A stretch of DNA of 64,000 bases. Origin: UBA9620 sp965220695. Its GTDB lineage: Bacteria > Acidobacteriota > Vicinamibacteria > Vicinamibacterales > UBA8438. Of the stretch, positions 54,610 to 63,900 are shown in pieces; positions within the stretch are counted from its first letter, which is position 1, and the number at the start of each line of letters is the position of its first letter. Both the position numbers and the translations under genes were made by a program. The notes below the pieces were generated by a model. It was not told where the DNA came from, did not search any database, and was given only the letters and a program-made list of their open reading frames with translations. The stretch lies in the NCBI GenBank assembly GCA_965220695.1, contig OZ244838.1, forward strand, positions 868,001-932,000. The letters run 5' to 3'.

Positions 54610-57042
54610 TCACACGCCGATTCGGAACGTTTCCGAGGGGTTGGTGGACGCCGCGCGTCGGGCAGGGATCCAACACGCCACGACGACGAGCACGGCCAGT
54701 CCACCGGACACGGTCACGAGCGTAAGCGGGTCGAGCGGGTCGATACCGAACAACACCGGCGCGAGTGCGCGCGTTCCGAGGGCGCTCGCGACGAGACCGG
54801 TGACGCCTCCGAGCGCCGCCAGGCGCAAACCGCGTCCGGCGACAAGGCGTCGCAGCGCGCGCGGGCTTGCTCCCAGCGCCGAGCGGATTGCCATCTCGAT
54901 GCGTCGCTGTCGCGCGTCGAACGACACCGTACCGTACAGGCCCACGGTAACCAGCACCAGAGTCACCAGGCCGTAGGCGATCGAGACCTGCATGGCGAGG
55001 CGTGGGCGCGCGAGCTCTGCTCCGAGCAGCTCGTCCATCGGCGTCAGCGTGTGAATCGGTACCGATGGGTCGATGGCGTGGATCGTGTCACGGACGCTGC
55101 CCGTCAGCGCGGGCCGCGGGTTCTCGGTTCGAACCGCGAGGTAGCCCTCATAGACCAGGAACGACTGGGTCGCGGGATAGTACACGGTCATCCAGTGGTT
55201 GGTCAGCTCCCGGTATCGCAGATCGGCGGCCACGCCAACCACGGCGGCCCACGCGAAGCGGGGGCTGATCCGGACGCGCTTGCCGATCGCATCCTCTCCC
55301 GGCCAGTAGCGGTCTGCGGCGCTTTCGCTCACGATCGCCACGAGTTGACTGTCGGCCGTGTCGGTGCGCGCAAAGGCGCGCCCACGCACGATCGGGATGC
55401 CCATGGTCTCGAAATATCGCGGCGTCGCCATGTCCCAGCTCGCCCACTCGTTGGTGGACGATTCGTCAGGCGTCTGGCCATCGAACTGAAACGGCGAGCT
55501 CATGCCAGTCGCCGCCGACCCCGGCGGCAGGTGAAACGGCGCCGCCGATACGACGCCGGGAAGCCCTTCGATCTCGGCAACCACACGGTCGTAGAACGCC
55601 CTCACCCGGTCGGGCGAGTCGTAGCGCCATGGCAGCACCACCCGGGTGGTCATCACGCCGTCGGCGTGCAGCCCGCGGTCGATCGACTGGAGCTGCCACA
55701 GCGAACGGGTCAGGAGTCCGCCCGAGACGAGTACGACCACGGCGAACGCGATCTGCGCCGCGGCCATCATCTGCAGCCGGCGGCCCGCGCCGTGGGACGG
55801 CGCAACCGAGCGGTGCACGAGGAAGTCGGTGAGTTTCGCCAGCCTGGTCTGCCAGGCAGGTGCCGTGCCAAAGCAGAGGACCCACACCGCCATCGCGCCG
55901 ATGATGAACACCATGACCTGGGGACTCAACGACACCTGGTCGATCCGTGGCACCCCGAGCGGGTCGACGGCCAGGGTGAGCGCGAGCAGTCCTCGGCTCA
56001 GAAACAACGCGCCCGCCAAGGCCAGGACGCCCAGCACCGCCGCCTCGACCAGAGTCTGCCTGAACAGGTGTCCGCGAGTCGCGCCCAACGCCGACCGCAC
56101 GGCCATTTCGACGCGCCGTGATTCGGCCTGCATCAGCAACAGCGTGGCAACGTTGGCTCCGGCGACCAGAAAGACAAGCGCAGCGCCGGCAAGCAGGAGC
56201 ATCAGGGTTGGCCGGACGTGACCGATGACCGTGTCGACCAGGGGTGTCACGACGATCGGTTTGCGAGGGTAGTCCTCCGGATACGCGGCGCTCAGACGTC
56301 CGTGAATGACCGTGAGCTCGGACCGCGCCTCGCCAATCGCGACGCCCGGCGCCAGTCGTCCCACCACGTGGAACTGCCGAAGCCGCGGGCTGTCGAGGGT
56401 CATCCCGTCGGGCTGCGTCTCGTCACCGCGGGTGAACGCGGGAACCAGCGGGACCCAGATGTCGGCGTCGAGCGGGTAGACCACGTCCGCTTGCAGCACC
56501 CCGACAATCGTGAACGGCTGCTCCCCGGGATACCGCAGGCGCCGCCCGACAAGACTGGAATCACCGCCAGCGCGTCGCCAGAATCGATGGCTGACGACGG
56601 CCACGTTTTCGGCGCCCTCGACATCGTCGCCGGTCTCGAGCAGGCGCCCGTAGGCCGGCGTCGCTCCGACAACATCCAGCAGCTCGGCCGAGACCGACAC
56701 CATGTTCGCGGTAATCGGTTCGTCATCGGCCATCACGGTGGTCGTCGCGCCGTCGGCGTAGTTGATGGCGGCAAGTGCTTCGAAAGCGGTCGTTTCGTCC
56801 TTCCAGATCAGATACTCGGGATACGAGATCGGAAAGAGGAGTCCGCCGCCTCGCTCGACGTCGTTCTTCCAGATCCGGACCAGACGGGAGTCGTCGTCAC
56901 CGATCGGCTGAAGAATCACCGAATCAGTGACCGCGTAGAGCACCGCTACGGACGCGAGTCCGAGGCTCAACGTCAGGACGGCAACGGTCGAGACGAGTGG
57001 TCGGCGGATGAGACCCCGAAGTGCGAAACGCAAATCCCGCAT
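54610..57042 (-). CDS. ADOP-family permease (MacB/FtsX-like)
   Basis: An 810-residue protein without the prefix domain. The first helix LVSTVAVLTLSLGLASVAVL (about 16-35) is followed by a periplasmic domain. Three helices follow near 275-400 (TLMLLLAGAALVFLVAGANV). A second periplasmic domain and three last helices follow (ALVVVACWIPARRAASTNPS at the end). Conserved text includes SVILQPIGDD at the start and ARQRRIEMAIRSALGASPR. It is divergent from the ADOP gene at 57358; the 315-nt gap contains repeat copy C and no other gene. Confidence 0.88.
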   Translation of the reverse strand: MRDLRFALRGLIRRPLVSTVAVLTLSLGLASVAVLYAVTDSVILQPIGDDDSRLVRIWKNDVERGGGLLFPISYPEYLIWKDETTAFEALAAINYADGATTTVMADDEPITANMVSVSAELLDVVGATPAYGRLLETGDDVEGAENVAVVSHRFWRRAGGDSSLVGRRLRYPGEQPFTIVGVLQADVVYPLDADIWVPLVPAFTRGDETQPDGMTLDSPRLRQFHVVGRLAPGVAIGEARSELTVIHGRLSAAYPEDYPRKPIVVTPLVDTVIGHVRPTLMLLLAGAALVFLVAGANVATLLLMQAESRRVEMAVRSALGATRGHLFRQTLVEAAVLGVLALAGALFLSRGLLALTLAVDPLGVPRIDQVSLSPQVMVFIIGAMAVWVLCFGTAPAWQTRLAKLTDFLVHRSVAPSHGAGRRLQMMAAAQIAFAVVVLVSGGLLTRSLWQLQSIDRGLHADGVMTTRVVLPWRYDSPDRVRAFYDRVVAEIEGLPGVVSAAPFHLPPGSAATGMSSPFQFDGQTPDESSTNEWASWDMATPRYFETMGIPIVRGRAFARTDTADSQLVAIVSESAADRYWPGEDAIGKRVRISPRFAWAAVVGVAADLRYRELTNHWMTVYYPATQSFLVYEGYLAVRTENPRPALTGSVRDTIHAIDPSVPIHTLTPMDELLGAELARPRLAMQVSIAYGLVTLVLVTVGLYGTVSFDARQRRIEMAIRSALGASPRALRRLVAGRGLRLAALGGVTGLVASALGTRALAPVLFGIDPLDPLTLVTVSGGLAVLVVVACWIPARRAASTNPSETFRIGV

Positions 57043-57091
57043 GCGCGTTCAGCATAGAGGCACGGAAACAGGAGGGTCAAGAAAGTCCCTC

Positions 57092-57162
57092 GCAGCACGT
57101 GGTGGAACCCCACGTGGCACCGAGCATTGGCGAAGTGCCCGCTGAGCAAGGCGAGAAGAGGG
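57092..57162 (+). repeat. Interspersed intergenic repeat, copy C
   Basis: The most complete copy (GCAGCACGTGGTGGAACCCC at its start, TGAGCAAGGCGAGAAGAGG at its end), about 71 bp, in the gap between the two divergent ADOP genes. It has the same orientation as copies A and B. Confidence 0.6.
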
Positions 57163-57357
57163 AAAATTCCGGCAGTACTTGACCGAGTCTGCCGACGATA
57201 CGGACGGCCAGCGCGATCACTTATGCGGCCCTTCCGCCGCATGGGGCTGTAGCCGTTCCCCTTGCGTATCTAGGGAAAAGGCGCTACGTTTGTAGCTCGA
57301 CTGGGGAACGTCGCCTGCCGCGCAGCGGCGCTCGTCGGTGACGCGAGGAGGTGTAAC

Positions 57358-60009
57358 GTGTTCACGCGCCTGCGATCGTTCCTGAAATCGTGGTTCCGGC
57401 GCGAGCGTTTCGAGGACGCGCTCGACGAGGAGGTGCGGTTTCACCTCGAGGCCCACGTCGATCACCTGATCCGATCCGGAGTGCCGAGAGCGGACGCGGC
57501 GCGCCGCGCGCGGGTGCATTTCGGCAGCATCGCGGGCGTGAAGGACGCGTGCCGGCAGGCGCGCGGCCTGCGACTGGTCGACGAGCTGGCCCAGGACCTC
57601 CGGTTCGGAGCGCGCGGCCTGCGGCGGAATCCCGGTTTCGCCCTGAGCAGTCTGTTCATCGTAGCGTTCGGCGTGGCCGCGCCGACCGCCATCTTCAGTG
57701 TCGCCAACGCCGCCTTCATGCGGCCGCTGCCCTACCCGGAGGCCGATCGTCTCGTCGCGGTCACGCGTTTCCAGCCGTCCGGAGCGGGATACGGGATCGC
57801 CCACGATCGCGACACCAGCGCGTTCCTGGCCGACTACGCCACCTCGTTCAGCAGCCTGGCCGCCACCCGCGGCAGCCCCGGGTTGACGCTGGCGTCGCCG
57901 GCCGGTACGGAGAACGTTCGCAACCTGCGGGTCTCCGCGGAGTACTTCCGTGTCCTCGGTGTAGCTCCCGCGGCAGGTCGAGACTTCGTCGAACGAGACG
58001 AGCAGGACGCGTCGACCGTGATGTTGAGCCACGGCGTGTGGCTGCGGCATTTCGACGGATCGCGGGCTGCCATCGGCGGATCCGTACGACTGGGCGGCCG
58101 GCTGTACACCATCGTCGGCGTCATGCCGCCATCGTTCCAGTCGTTCCCGCCGGTCGACGTCTGGACGCCGTTTCCGTTTCGAACCGACCCGCAGGGAGTC
58201 GGGATCAACTACCAGCTCGTGGGCCGGTTGCGAGCGGACCGTCCCGCGCAAGCCGCGGCGGCGGAGCTCGAAGCCCTTGCCCCCCTCCTCGAGCAACAGC
58301 ATCCCGACGCCCTGGGCGAGGCAAACCGCCTCGGCATCCGTCCCTTCCAGGAGGTGCTCGGCCAGAGCATGTTGCCCCCCCTCGTGCTGCTGGGGGCGGC
58401 GGTGGCCGTGTTCCTGCTCATCGTATGCCTGAACATGGCCGGCCTGCTGGCGGCGCGCGCCGCGGCGCGCCACCAGGAGTTCGCCGTGCGCACCGCCCTG
58501 GGCGGAACCCCCGGCCGGCTCGCCCGCCAGCTCGTGACCGAGAGCCTCCTGATCGCGCTCGCCGGCGGCGCGCTCGGGCTGCTGGCGGCGGGCTGGAGCA
58601 TCGAGGGACTCCTGGGACTGCGCCCCGGCACCGCGATGTGGGACGTGGCGATGGACGGCTCGGTCCTCGGTTTCGCACTGACGGTCTCGGTCGGGACAGG
58701 CCTGGTTTGCGCCGCGGCGTCCGCGCTCCACGCGCGACGCACCGACGTGCGCAGCGGCCTGCACGGGAGCGATGCGCGGGCATCGGCGGCCCGCGGTTCG
58801 TTGCGGTTTCGCCGCGTGCTCGTCGCCGCTCAGTTCGGTCTGTGCACCGTCCTCCTCGTGACGGCCGGGCTCCTCGTGGAATCGCTGGCCAACCTGACGC
58901 GCGTGGAGCTTGGTTTCAATCCGAGCGGCGTCGTCACCGCAAGGGCGTCGCTGCAGGACAGCGCCTACACCGGCGCCGCGGCCGCGGCCGGCCTCTTCAG
59001 GAGCACGCTGGACACCATCCGACGCCTGCCGGGCGTCGAGCACGCCAGCGTCGCCAGCAACGTCCCCGTCGAGCGCGGGCTGAATCTGCCGATCCACTCG
59101 CCGCGGCCGTCCGCGGAGGCTCCCGTCAGCAGCGTCGACTGGCGCTACGTGACCGAGGGGTACTTCGAGACGATGCAGATTCCCCTGCGCGAGGGGCGCC
59201 TGTTCGACACGCGCGACACGGCCGGCTCGCGACCCGTCGCCCTCGTCAACGAGGCGTTTGCCAGCCGGTTCCTGGACGCTGGACGCGCGGTCGGCTCCGA
59301 GGTCCGGATCTACGAAGCGGTGCCCGAGCTGCGGGACGCGGCGCGCACGATCGTCGGCGTGGTCGGCACCGTCAAGACCGGAGGCAGTCTGGCCCTGCCG
59401 CCCGTCCCGACGATGTTCGTCCCGGTCGAGCAGGTTCCCGCGGGACTCTTCGCGATGGTCCACAGCTTCATTCCGGCCAACTGGCTCGTGCGTACCACCG
59501 GATCCAGCCCGGAGCTTCTGGCGGCGATCGAAGAGACCCTCGGCGGCGCCGCGGGACCCGTCCCGGTGTCCGGGCTCCGGACGATGGATCAGGTCATCGG
59601 AGCGGTGGTCACCGAGGAGCGTTTCCGGGCCGTCCTGTTGACGATCTTCGCGCTGGCCGCCCTGGTGCTGGCGGCGGCCGGACTGTACGCGGTGATGGCG
59701 TTCGTAGTCCGTCAACGGACGCGAGAGGTCGGCATCCGCCTCGCGCTCGGCGCGCAGCCGGCGCACGTGCGGCGGTCGTTCCTGGCCCAGGGGTTGTGGG
59801 TCGGGGGCTCCGGCGTGATCGCGGGGCTGGCCGCCACCTTCTTCGTTGCGCGCCTCCTGCGGGGTTTCCTGTTCGGCATTCAACCCTCGGATGCGCCGAC
59901 AGTGGCCGCGGCCGCCGCGGTGCTGCTGGCCGTGGCGCTGATCGCCACCTGGGTGCCGACTCGCCGTGCGGCGCATATGGATCCGACCACGGCACTCCGG
60001 TCCGAATAG
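57358..60009 (+). CDS. ADOP-family permease with N-terminal prefix domain
   Basis: An 883-residue permease. Residues 1-80 are the permease-prefix domain (FEDALDEEVRFHLEAHVDHL, ADAARRARVHFGSIAGVKDA). The MacB-FtsX body follows: first helix near 100, helices near 340-360, 395-415 and 435-455 (PLVLLGAAVAVFLLIVCLNM), and the last set near 760-870. The end RRAAHMDPTTALRSE is the family signature. The GTG start has GAGGAGGTG about 5 nt upstream. It forms an operon with the PadR gene 30 nt downstream, which most likely controls it. Ligand unknown. Confidence 0.9.
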   Translation: MFTRLRSFLKSWFRRERFEDALDEEVRFHLEAHVDHLIRSGVPRADAARRARVHFGSIAGVKDACRQARGLRLVDELAQDLRFGARGLRRNPGFALSSLFIVAFGVAAPTAIFSVANAAFMRPLPYPEADRLVAVTRFQPSGAGYGIAHDRDTSAFLADYATSFSSLAATRGSPGLTLASPAGTENVRNLRVSAEYFRVLGVAPAAGRDFVERDEQDASTVMLSHGVWLRHFDGSRAAIGGSVRLGGRLYTIVGVMPPSFQSFPPVDVWTPFPFRTDPQGVGINYQLVGRLRADRPAQAAAAELEALAPLLEQQHPDALGEANRLGIRPFQEVLGQSMLPPLVLLGAAVAVFLLIVCLNMAGLLAARAAARHQEFAVRTALGGTPGRLARQLVTESLLIALAGGALGLLAAGWSIEGLLGLRPGTAMWDVAMDGSVLGFALTVSVGTGLVCAAASALHARRTDVRSGLHGSDARASAARGSLRFRRVLVAAQFGLCTVLLVTAGLLVESLANLTRVELGFNPSGVVTARASLQDSAYTGAAAAAGLFRSTLDTIRRLPGVEHASVASNVPVERGLNLPIHSPRPSAEAPVSSVDWRYVTEGYFETMQIPLREGRLFDTRDTAGSRPVALVNEAFASRFLDAGRAVGSEVRIYEAVPELRDAARTIVGVVGTVKTGGSLALPPVPTMFVPVEQVPAGLFAMVHSFIPANWLVRTTGSSPELLAAIEETLGGAAGPVPVSGLRTMDQVIGAVVTEERFRAVLLTIFALAALVLAAAGLYAVMAFVVRQRTREVGIRLALGAQPAHVRRSFLAQGLWVGGSGVIAGLAATFFVARLLRGFLFGIQPSDAPTVAAAAAVLLAVALIATWVPTRRAAHMDPTTALRSE

Positions 60010-60039
60010 GTTCGGTCGCCGGATGAACAGGAGACTGAC

Positions 60040-60384
60040 ATGACACCGATGTCCTCCGGGTTGCTACCCGGCACCCTCGAGCTGCTGATTCTCAAGGCGA
60101 TCTCGCTGCAGCGCCTGCACGGCTACGGGGTGCTGCTCCGCATCCGTCAGATCTCGGGCGAGGCGCTGGACGTGCCGCAGGGCTCGCTCTATCCGGCGCT
60201 CAATCGCCTCGAGCACCAGGGACTGATCGCGGCCGAATGGGGGGAGAGCGACAACCGGCGCCGCGCCAAGTACTACCGCCTCACCCCAGCCGGGCGGCGT
60301 CGGTTCAAGGAAGACGCCGCGGGCTGGAATCGGCTCGCCGTGGCCATGACGTCCGCCCTTGGCGCCACCCCGGACGAGGTGTGA
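60040..60384 (+). CDS. PadR-family transcriptional regulator
   Basis: A 114-residue winged-helix protein: LPGTLELLILKAISLQRLHG, then LDVPQGSLYPALNRLEHQGL (recognition helix) and RRRAKYYRLTPAGRRRF (the wing). This is the small PadR type that accompanies ADOP permeases. AGGAG lies 7 nt before the ATG. In most ADOP loci PadR precedes the permease; here it follows, 30 nt after the permease stop. Its effector is unknown. Confidence 0.92.
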   Translation: MTPMSSGLLPGTLELLILKAISLQRLHGYGVLLRIRQISGEALDVPQGSLYPALNRLEHQGLIAAEWGESDNRRRAKYYRLTPAGRRRFKEDAAGWNRLAVAMTSALGATPDEV

Positions 60385-60468
60385 CGGGTTCACGCGCCTG
60401 CGGCAGTCCAACGGTTTTCGGTCGGTGCCCGCAAGCGGGAGTCAGCGGGGAAGCTGCTCGGTCACGAA

Positions 60469-60567
60469 TTACGGGAACCGATCGAAGTCGCGGTCCTCGG
60501 TGAGCAGGGTGCGCACGCCGGCCGCGCCCTCAGGAAATGGAGGCGTGAGCGGGTCGCCGAACTCCAT
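60469..60567 (-). pseudogene. PIN-domain toxin C-terminal remnant
   Basis: A 32-codon frame that reads RTLLTEDRDFDRFP and stops. This resembles the last acidic-ligand segment of VapC-type PIN domains (LLTxDRDF). The rest of the protein is not found on either side. It is probably the relic of a toxin gene, the fifth toxin-antitoxin trace in the window. Confidence 0.35.
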
Positions 60568-60586
60568 TGTGGCGGAAAAATAAAAA

Positions 60587-60629
60587 CCCGCCAATTTGAG
60601 CATGGCCTTGCTGCCAGAGGCTTGGCGGG
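60587..60629 (-). terminator. Rho-independent terminator, minus strand
   Basis: An 8-bp perfect stem (CCCGCCAA/TTGGCGGG) followed on the minus strand by TTTTTATTTTT. It lies 300 nt after the helicase stop and ends either the helicase transcript or a separate small RNA. Confidence 0.85.
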
Positions 60630-60788
60630 TGTGCTGCAGCCATTATCGCAGCCCGAGTAGCCACGAAGCAAGCCCACCTGACCGAACCACTCGGTCCGGT
60701 ACCTCCAGTGAGTACCGACTCGGTCTTCCCATGGACTCCATCCGCCCAAGTAATGGAGCCTCCAGGAAACCCGGTACGGTTCAACCGG
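60587..60788 (-). ncRNA. Candidate structured RNA, hairpin array ending in a terminator
   Basis: Within about 200 nt, six short inverted repeats follow each other. They are 60771-60788 (CCGGT), 60736-60758 (CTCCAT), 60697-60717 (CGGTAC), 60680-60696 (GACCGA), 60633-60652 (GCTGC) and the terminator 60587-60629. Stems are 5-8 bp and perfect, with loops of 5-11 nt except in the terminator, whose arms enclose about 27 nt. The middle two touch. No protein frame here is convincing. I compared it mentally with tmRNA, RNase P RNA, SRP RNA and 6S RNA and see none of their marks. The upstream border is not known. Confidence 0.4.
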
Positions 60789-60928
60789 CAACAGACGCTG
60801 TTTTCGCGCAGGGCGGTAATCAAGATGACGCCCTCGGCATGTTGTGCAGTAGGCACTGGTCATAGAACGCCCGATTGCCGGAATCGAGTCCCTCAAGCAG
60901 TGATTCCCAGGAGAGCACACCAAGGCCG

Positions 60929-63900
60929 TCACGCCGACGAGCGTGGGATCACGGGCGGCGAGAGATTGACCGCCCAATTTCTGAGTCTCGTGACGTCGAC
61001 GCCGGATCGATCCAGCAGCGTGACCAGCTCCTCCTGGCGGGGTTGCCCGAAGACGACCCGATAGGCTGCGAGCTGACGCTTCAGGCGGTCGAATGCCTCG
61101 ATCTCCGTCGTGTACGGCAGTTGCGGCACGTGGCGCTGCACCCGGTGTTCGCCGGGGGCGATCCAGTGCGGAATCAGGTCGTTTTCGTCGGTGGCCCGCG
61201 CGGCCTCGTCGGCCAGGTCGAACATCAACGTCCAGATGTCTTTACCCGCGCGGTCTTTACCCGCGCGCCACGTCGCGAAGGCGTCGAGAGCGCGGGAGGC
61301 AGCGACATTGCGTCGGACGGCATGGCCCTTGTACCGGTGGATGCGCCCCTCGCGTTGTTCGAGATCCACCGGATTGCCCGGAAGGTTCCAGTGGATCAGG
61401 CGGTGGCACCAGGGATGGAAATCGAGCCCCTCCTGCCCAATCGAGGTGCTGGCGAGCACGAAGGGCCGAAACGGGCTGTTGAATGCGGCTCGGACGGCGT
61501 CCTGGCTGACATACTCGCCGTCGTCCGTGCGGACGTGGCCGAAGCGCAGGGCGAACACGGTGCGAACACGCAGTTCATCGCGTTCGACGCGTCCTCCGGA
61601 TGCTCCTCGCTCGGCCCGAAAGAACTGTCCGTGGACGCGGGCACGCATCGGGTGCACCACCTGGACGAGCTTCCGGGCGCACTTCGCGGCGGTCTCGTCG
61701 GCGCCGGTGTCGTCGGACCACGACTCCTGGTCCCACAGCATGTGCCATTGCTCGTCCAGCACCGCTTGCAGGTTGCCCTGCCGGCAATAGCGGAGCACGA
61801 GACGCCAGTAGGCCGACTCATCCCGCGCGGCGGTACCCGGGGCCAGTTGGCGTAACAGCGCGATCACCGCCGGCCGATTGAAGAGGCGCCAGAACGCATC
61901 CGCGATCAATGCCGCGAGCCGGCGGCGTCTGTCATCCCCGACGCTCGCCCCGCCTCTCACACTGCGTGCCGCGAGAATTGCCGGCGAACCAAGGGCGATG
62001 TCGGTGAGCAGTTCCGCGAGATCCGGAGGACGCCGGCCGAGAGATCGCGGATCGATCACGAGCAGATCATCGACGTACGTACGGAAGACCTCCGGATTGG
62101 GCTGCGGAAGAGGCTCGGCGTCCAACCACGGGTGAAGTTCGTCGTTACGCCACGCGCGCAGGAAGGCCCGCAATTCCGGATCCAGCAAGAGCGGCGCGGC
62201 CCATTCCCACCGGTCATCTATGTTCCCGCCCTGCGGGTTCGGAAGCCCGGAGTCCGCCAGAAGCTCTTCCACTCGGGCTCGCACCCAGGCCCGGCGGTCC
62301 TGTCCCGCCGGCGCGTCGAGCGGATGCGCGCGATCCGCGAGCGGCAGGCAGGGCAGGAGCAGCAGGAGGAGACGGTGTCGAGACCGGACGCCGGACGTCG
62401 ACTGCGTGAGTCTCAACAGTGGCCGCTGCTGCTCGTCGGGCTTTTCGTAGGAGTCGAGCCGGCCTCCCGTCATCAGCCGTTCCGCTTCGTAGCTCAGGAC
62501 GGCGCTGACCACGTCCGGCACCACGTTCCAGGCGGAGAACAACAGGCGCTTCGTCGCTTGTTCCTTACCTTCGAACGGTCCCTCCAGCGGCCAGTATGGC
62601 ACCGTGGGCGGCATCCACAGCAGGCGCCACAGCCCCCCGTCGATCAGCTCGCCCACCAGCTCCCGCAGCTTTGCGTGCCCGGGGTCGATGCTTCCCCACG
62701 AGCGCAGCGTCGCCGCTTTCAGAAACGCCGAGTCATGTCGTTGAAGCGCGTCGATCATCTTGTCGGGCGTGCTGATCGCCTCGTCGACGAGCTCGTTGAA
62801 CTTGTAGCCGTGCATGAAGTGCGCGAGGTACGGGGCCGACTTCCAGAACGGCATCGGATCGTGGCCACCGACGGCGCTAAACAGCGCATCGGCAGCCAGG
62901 TACTGGCGCACATCGCTGGAGGTGACGGTGGCCGTGCGCCGGTCCTCGGACACCATCGCATCCCGGTCGTCACTGGCCGCGACACGCTCGGTGCGCGCCA
63001 TCACGTCCTGAAGGGAGCCTTCGACCGCGCGCTTCGCAAGCTCGACGCGTCCCATTTGCTCCGGGTCTCCGGCGGCCGCGCGCCGCAGCGCCGCTCCGAA
63101 ACGCGAGAGCTGGTACTTCAACGCTTCGACGCGGGCGTCGTCGTCACCGAGCAGGAACCTCGTCGTGGCCAGAAAGTCTTCGTAGTGATCCTCATGCTCG
63201 ATCTCCGCGTCCGCGGTGTAGAGCTTGTACGGCGTCGCGGAAAGGAGAAGCGTGCGGACGCGTTTACCGTCATGGGCCCTGGCCTGGAACAGCTCCTGAG
63301 CCAGGCCCGCCGCGGGATCGCGTTCCGTTTCGCGCGTGTCGAGCAGCTTCTTGAAGCGCTGGAACTCGTCCAGGATGACCAGATCGGGCTCGAGCGCCTT
63401 GACGCACGCGCCGGCCAGCACGCGGCGCAACTCGGAGATGACCTGGTCCCGCTGGCAACGGGCTTCGGCTGGCCACGATCGATAGCGTCGGAACGACGTT
63501 TCGAGGAGCTCGCGCAGCCTGCGCTGCAGGTCCGGGTGCTCGTGGAACGCCGCCTCGAAACGTTGCCGTATCGTGTCGTCGATGGGCCGCGGGGAGTTCT
63601 CCAGCCGCCAGCGCCAGTCGTCCCGCTTGGTGATCCATCCCTGCAGGAGATTCATGAGCGCCGTGCGCGGTCCCACCAACGGATGGAGCAGTTGAAACAG
63701 TACCTCCCGTTCCCGGCCCTGGCCGGCCGAGTGTCCCATCTTGAACGACGTGCCGGGGGTGAAGCTGACGAAGTTCAGCTTGCTGCCGGCGAGCCCGGAT
63801 TCGCCTTCGCGGTGCGCCAACTCCGTGGCCAGCATCGTCAGCCGGGTCGCCAACGCGAACGACCGTTGCTCTGCCCCGCCCACCCGCAGCTTGGGGAGAT

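Noticed and set aside
57217..59976. 919-codon minus-strand frame across the ADOP permease
   Set aside because: Shadow of a GC-rich coding sequence; composition dominated by Arg, Gln and Gly, no motif, while the plus strand has a full ADOP protein with a ribosome site.
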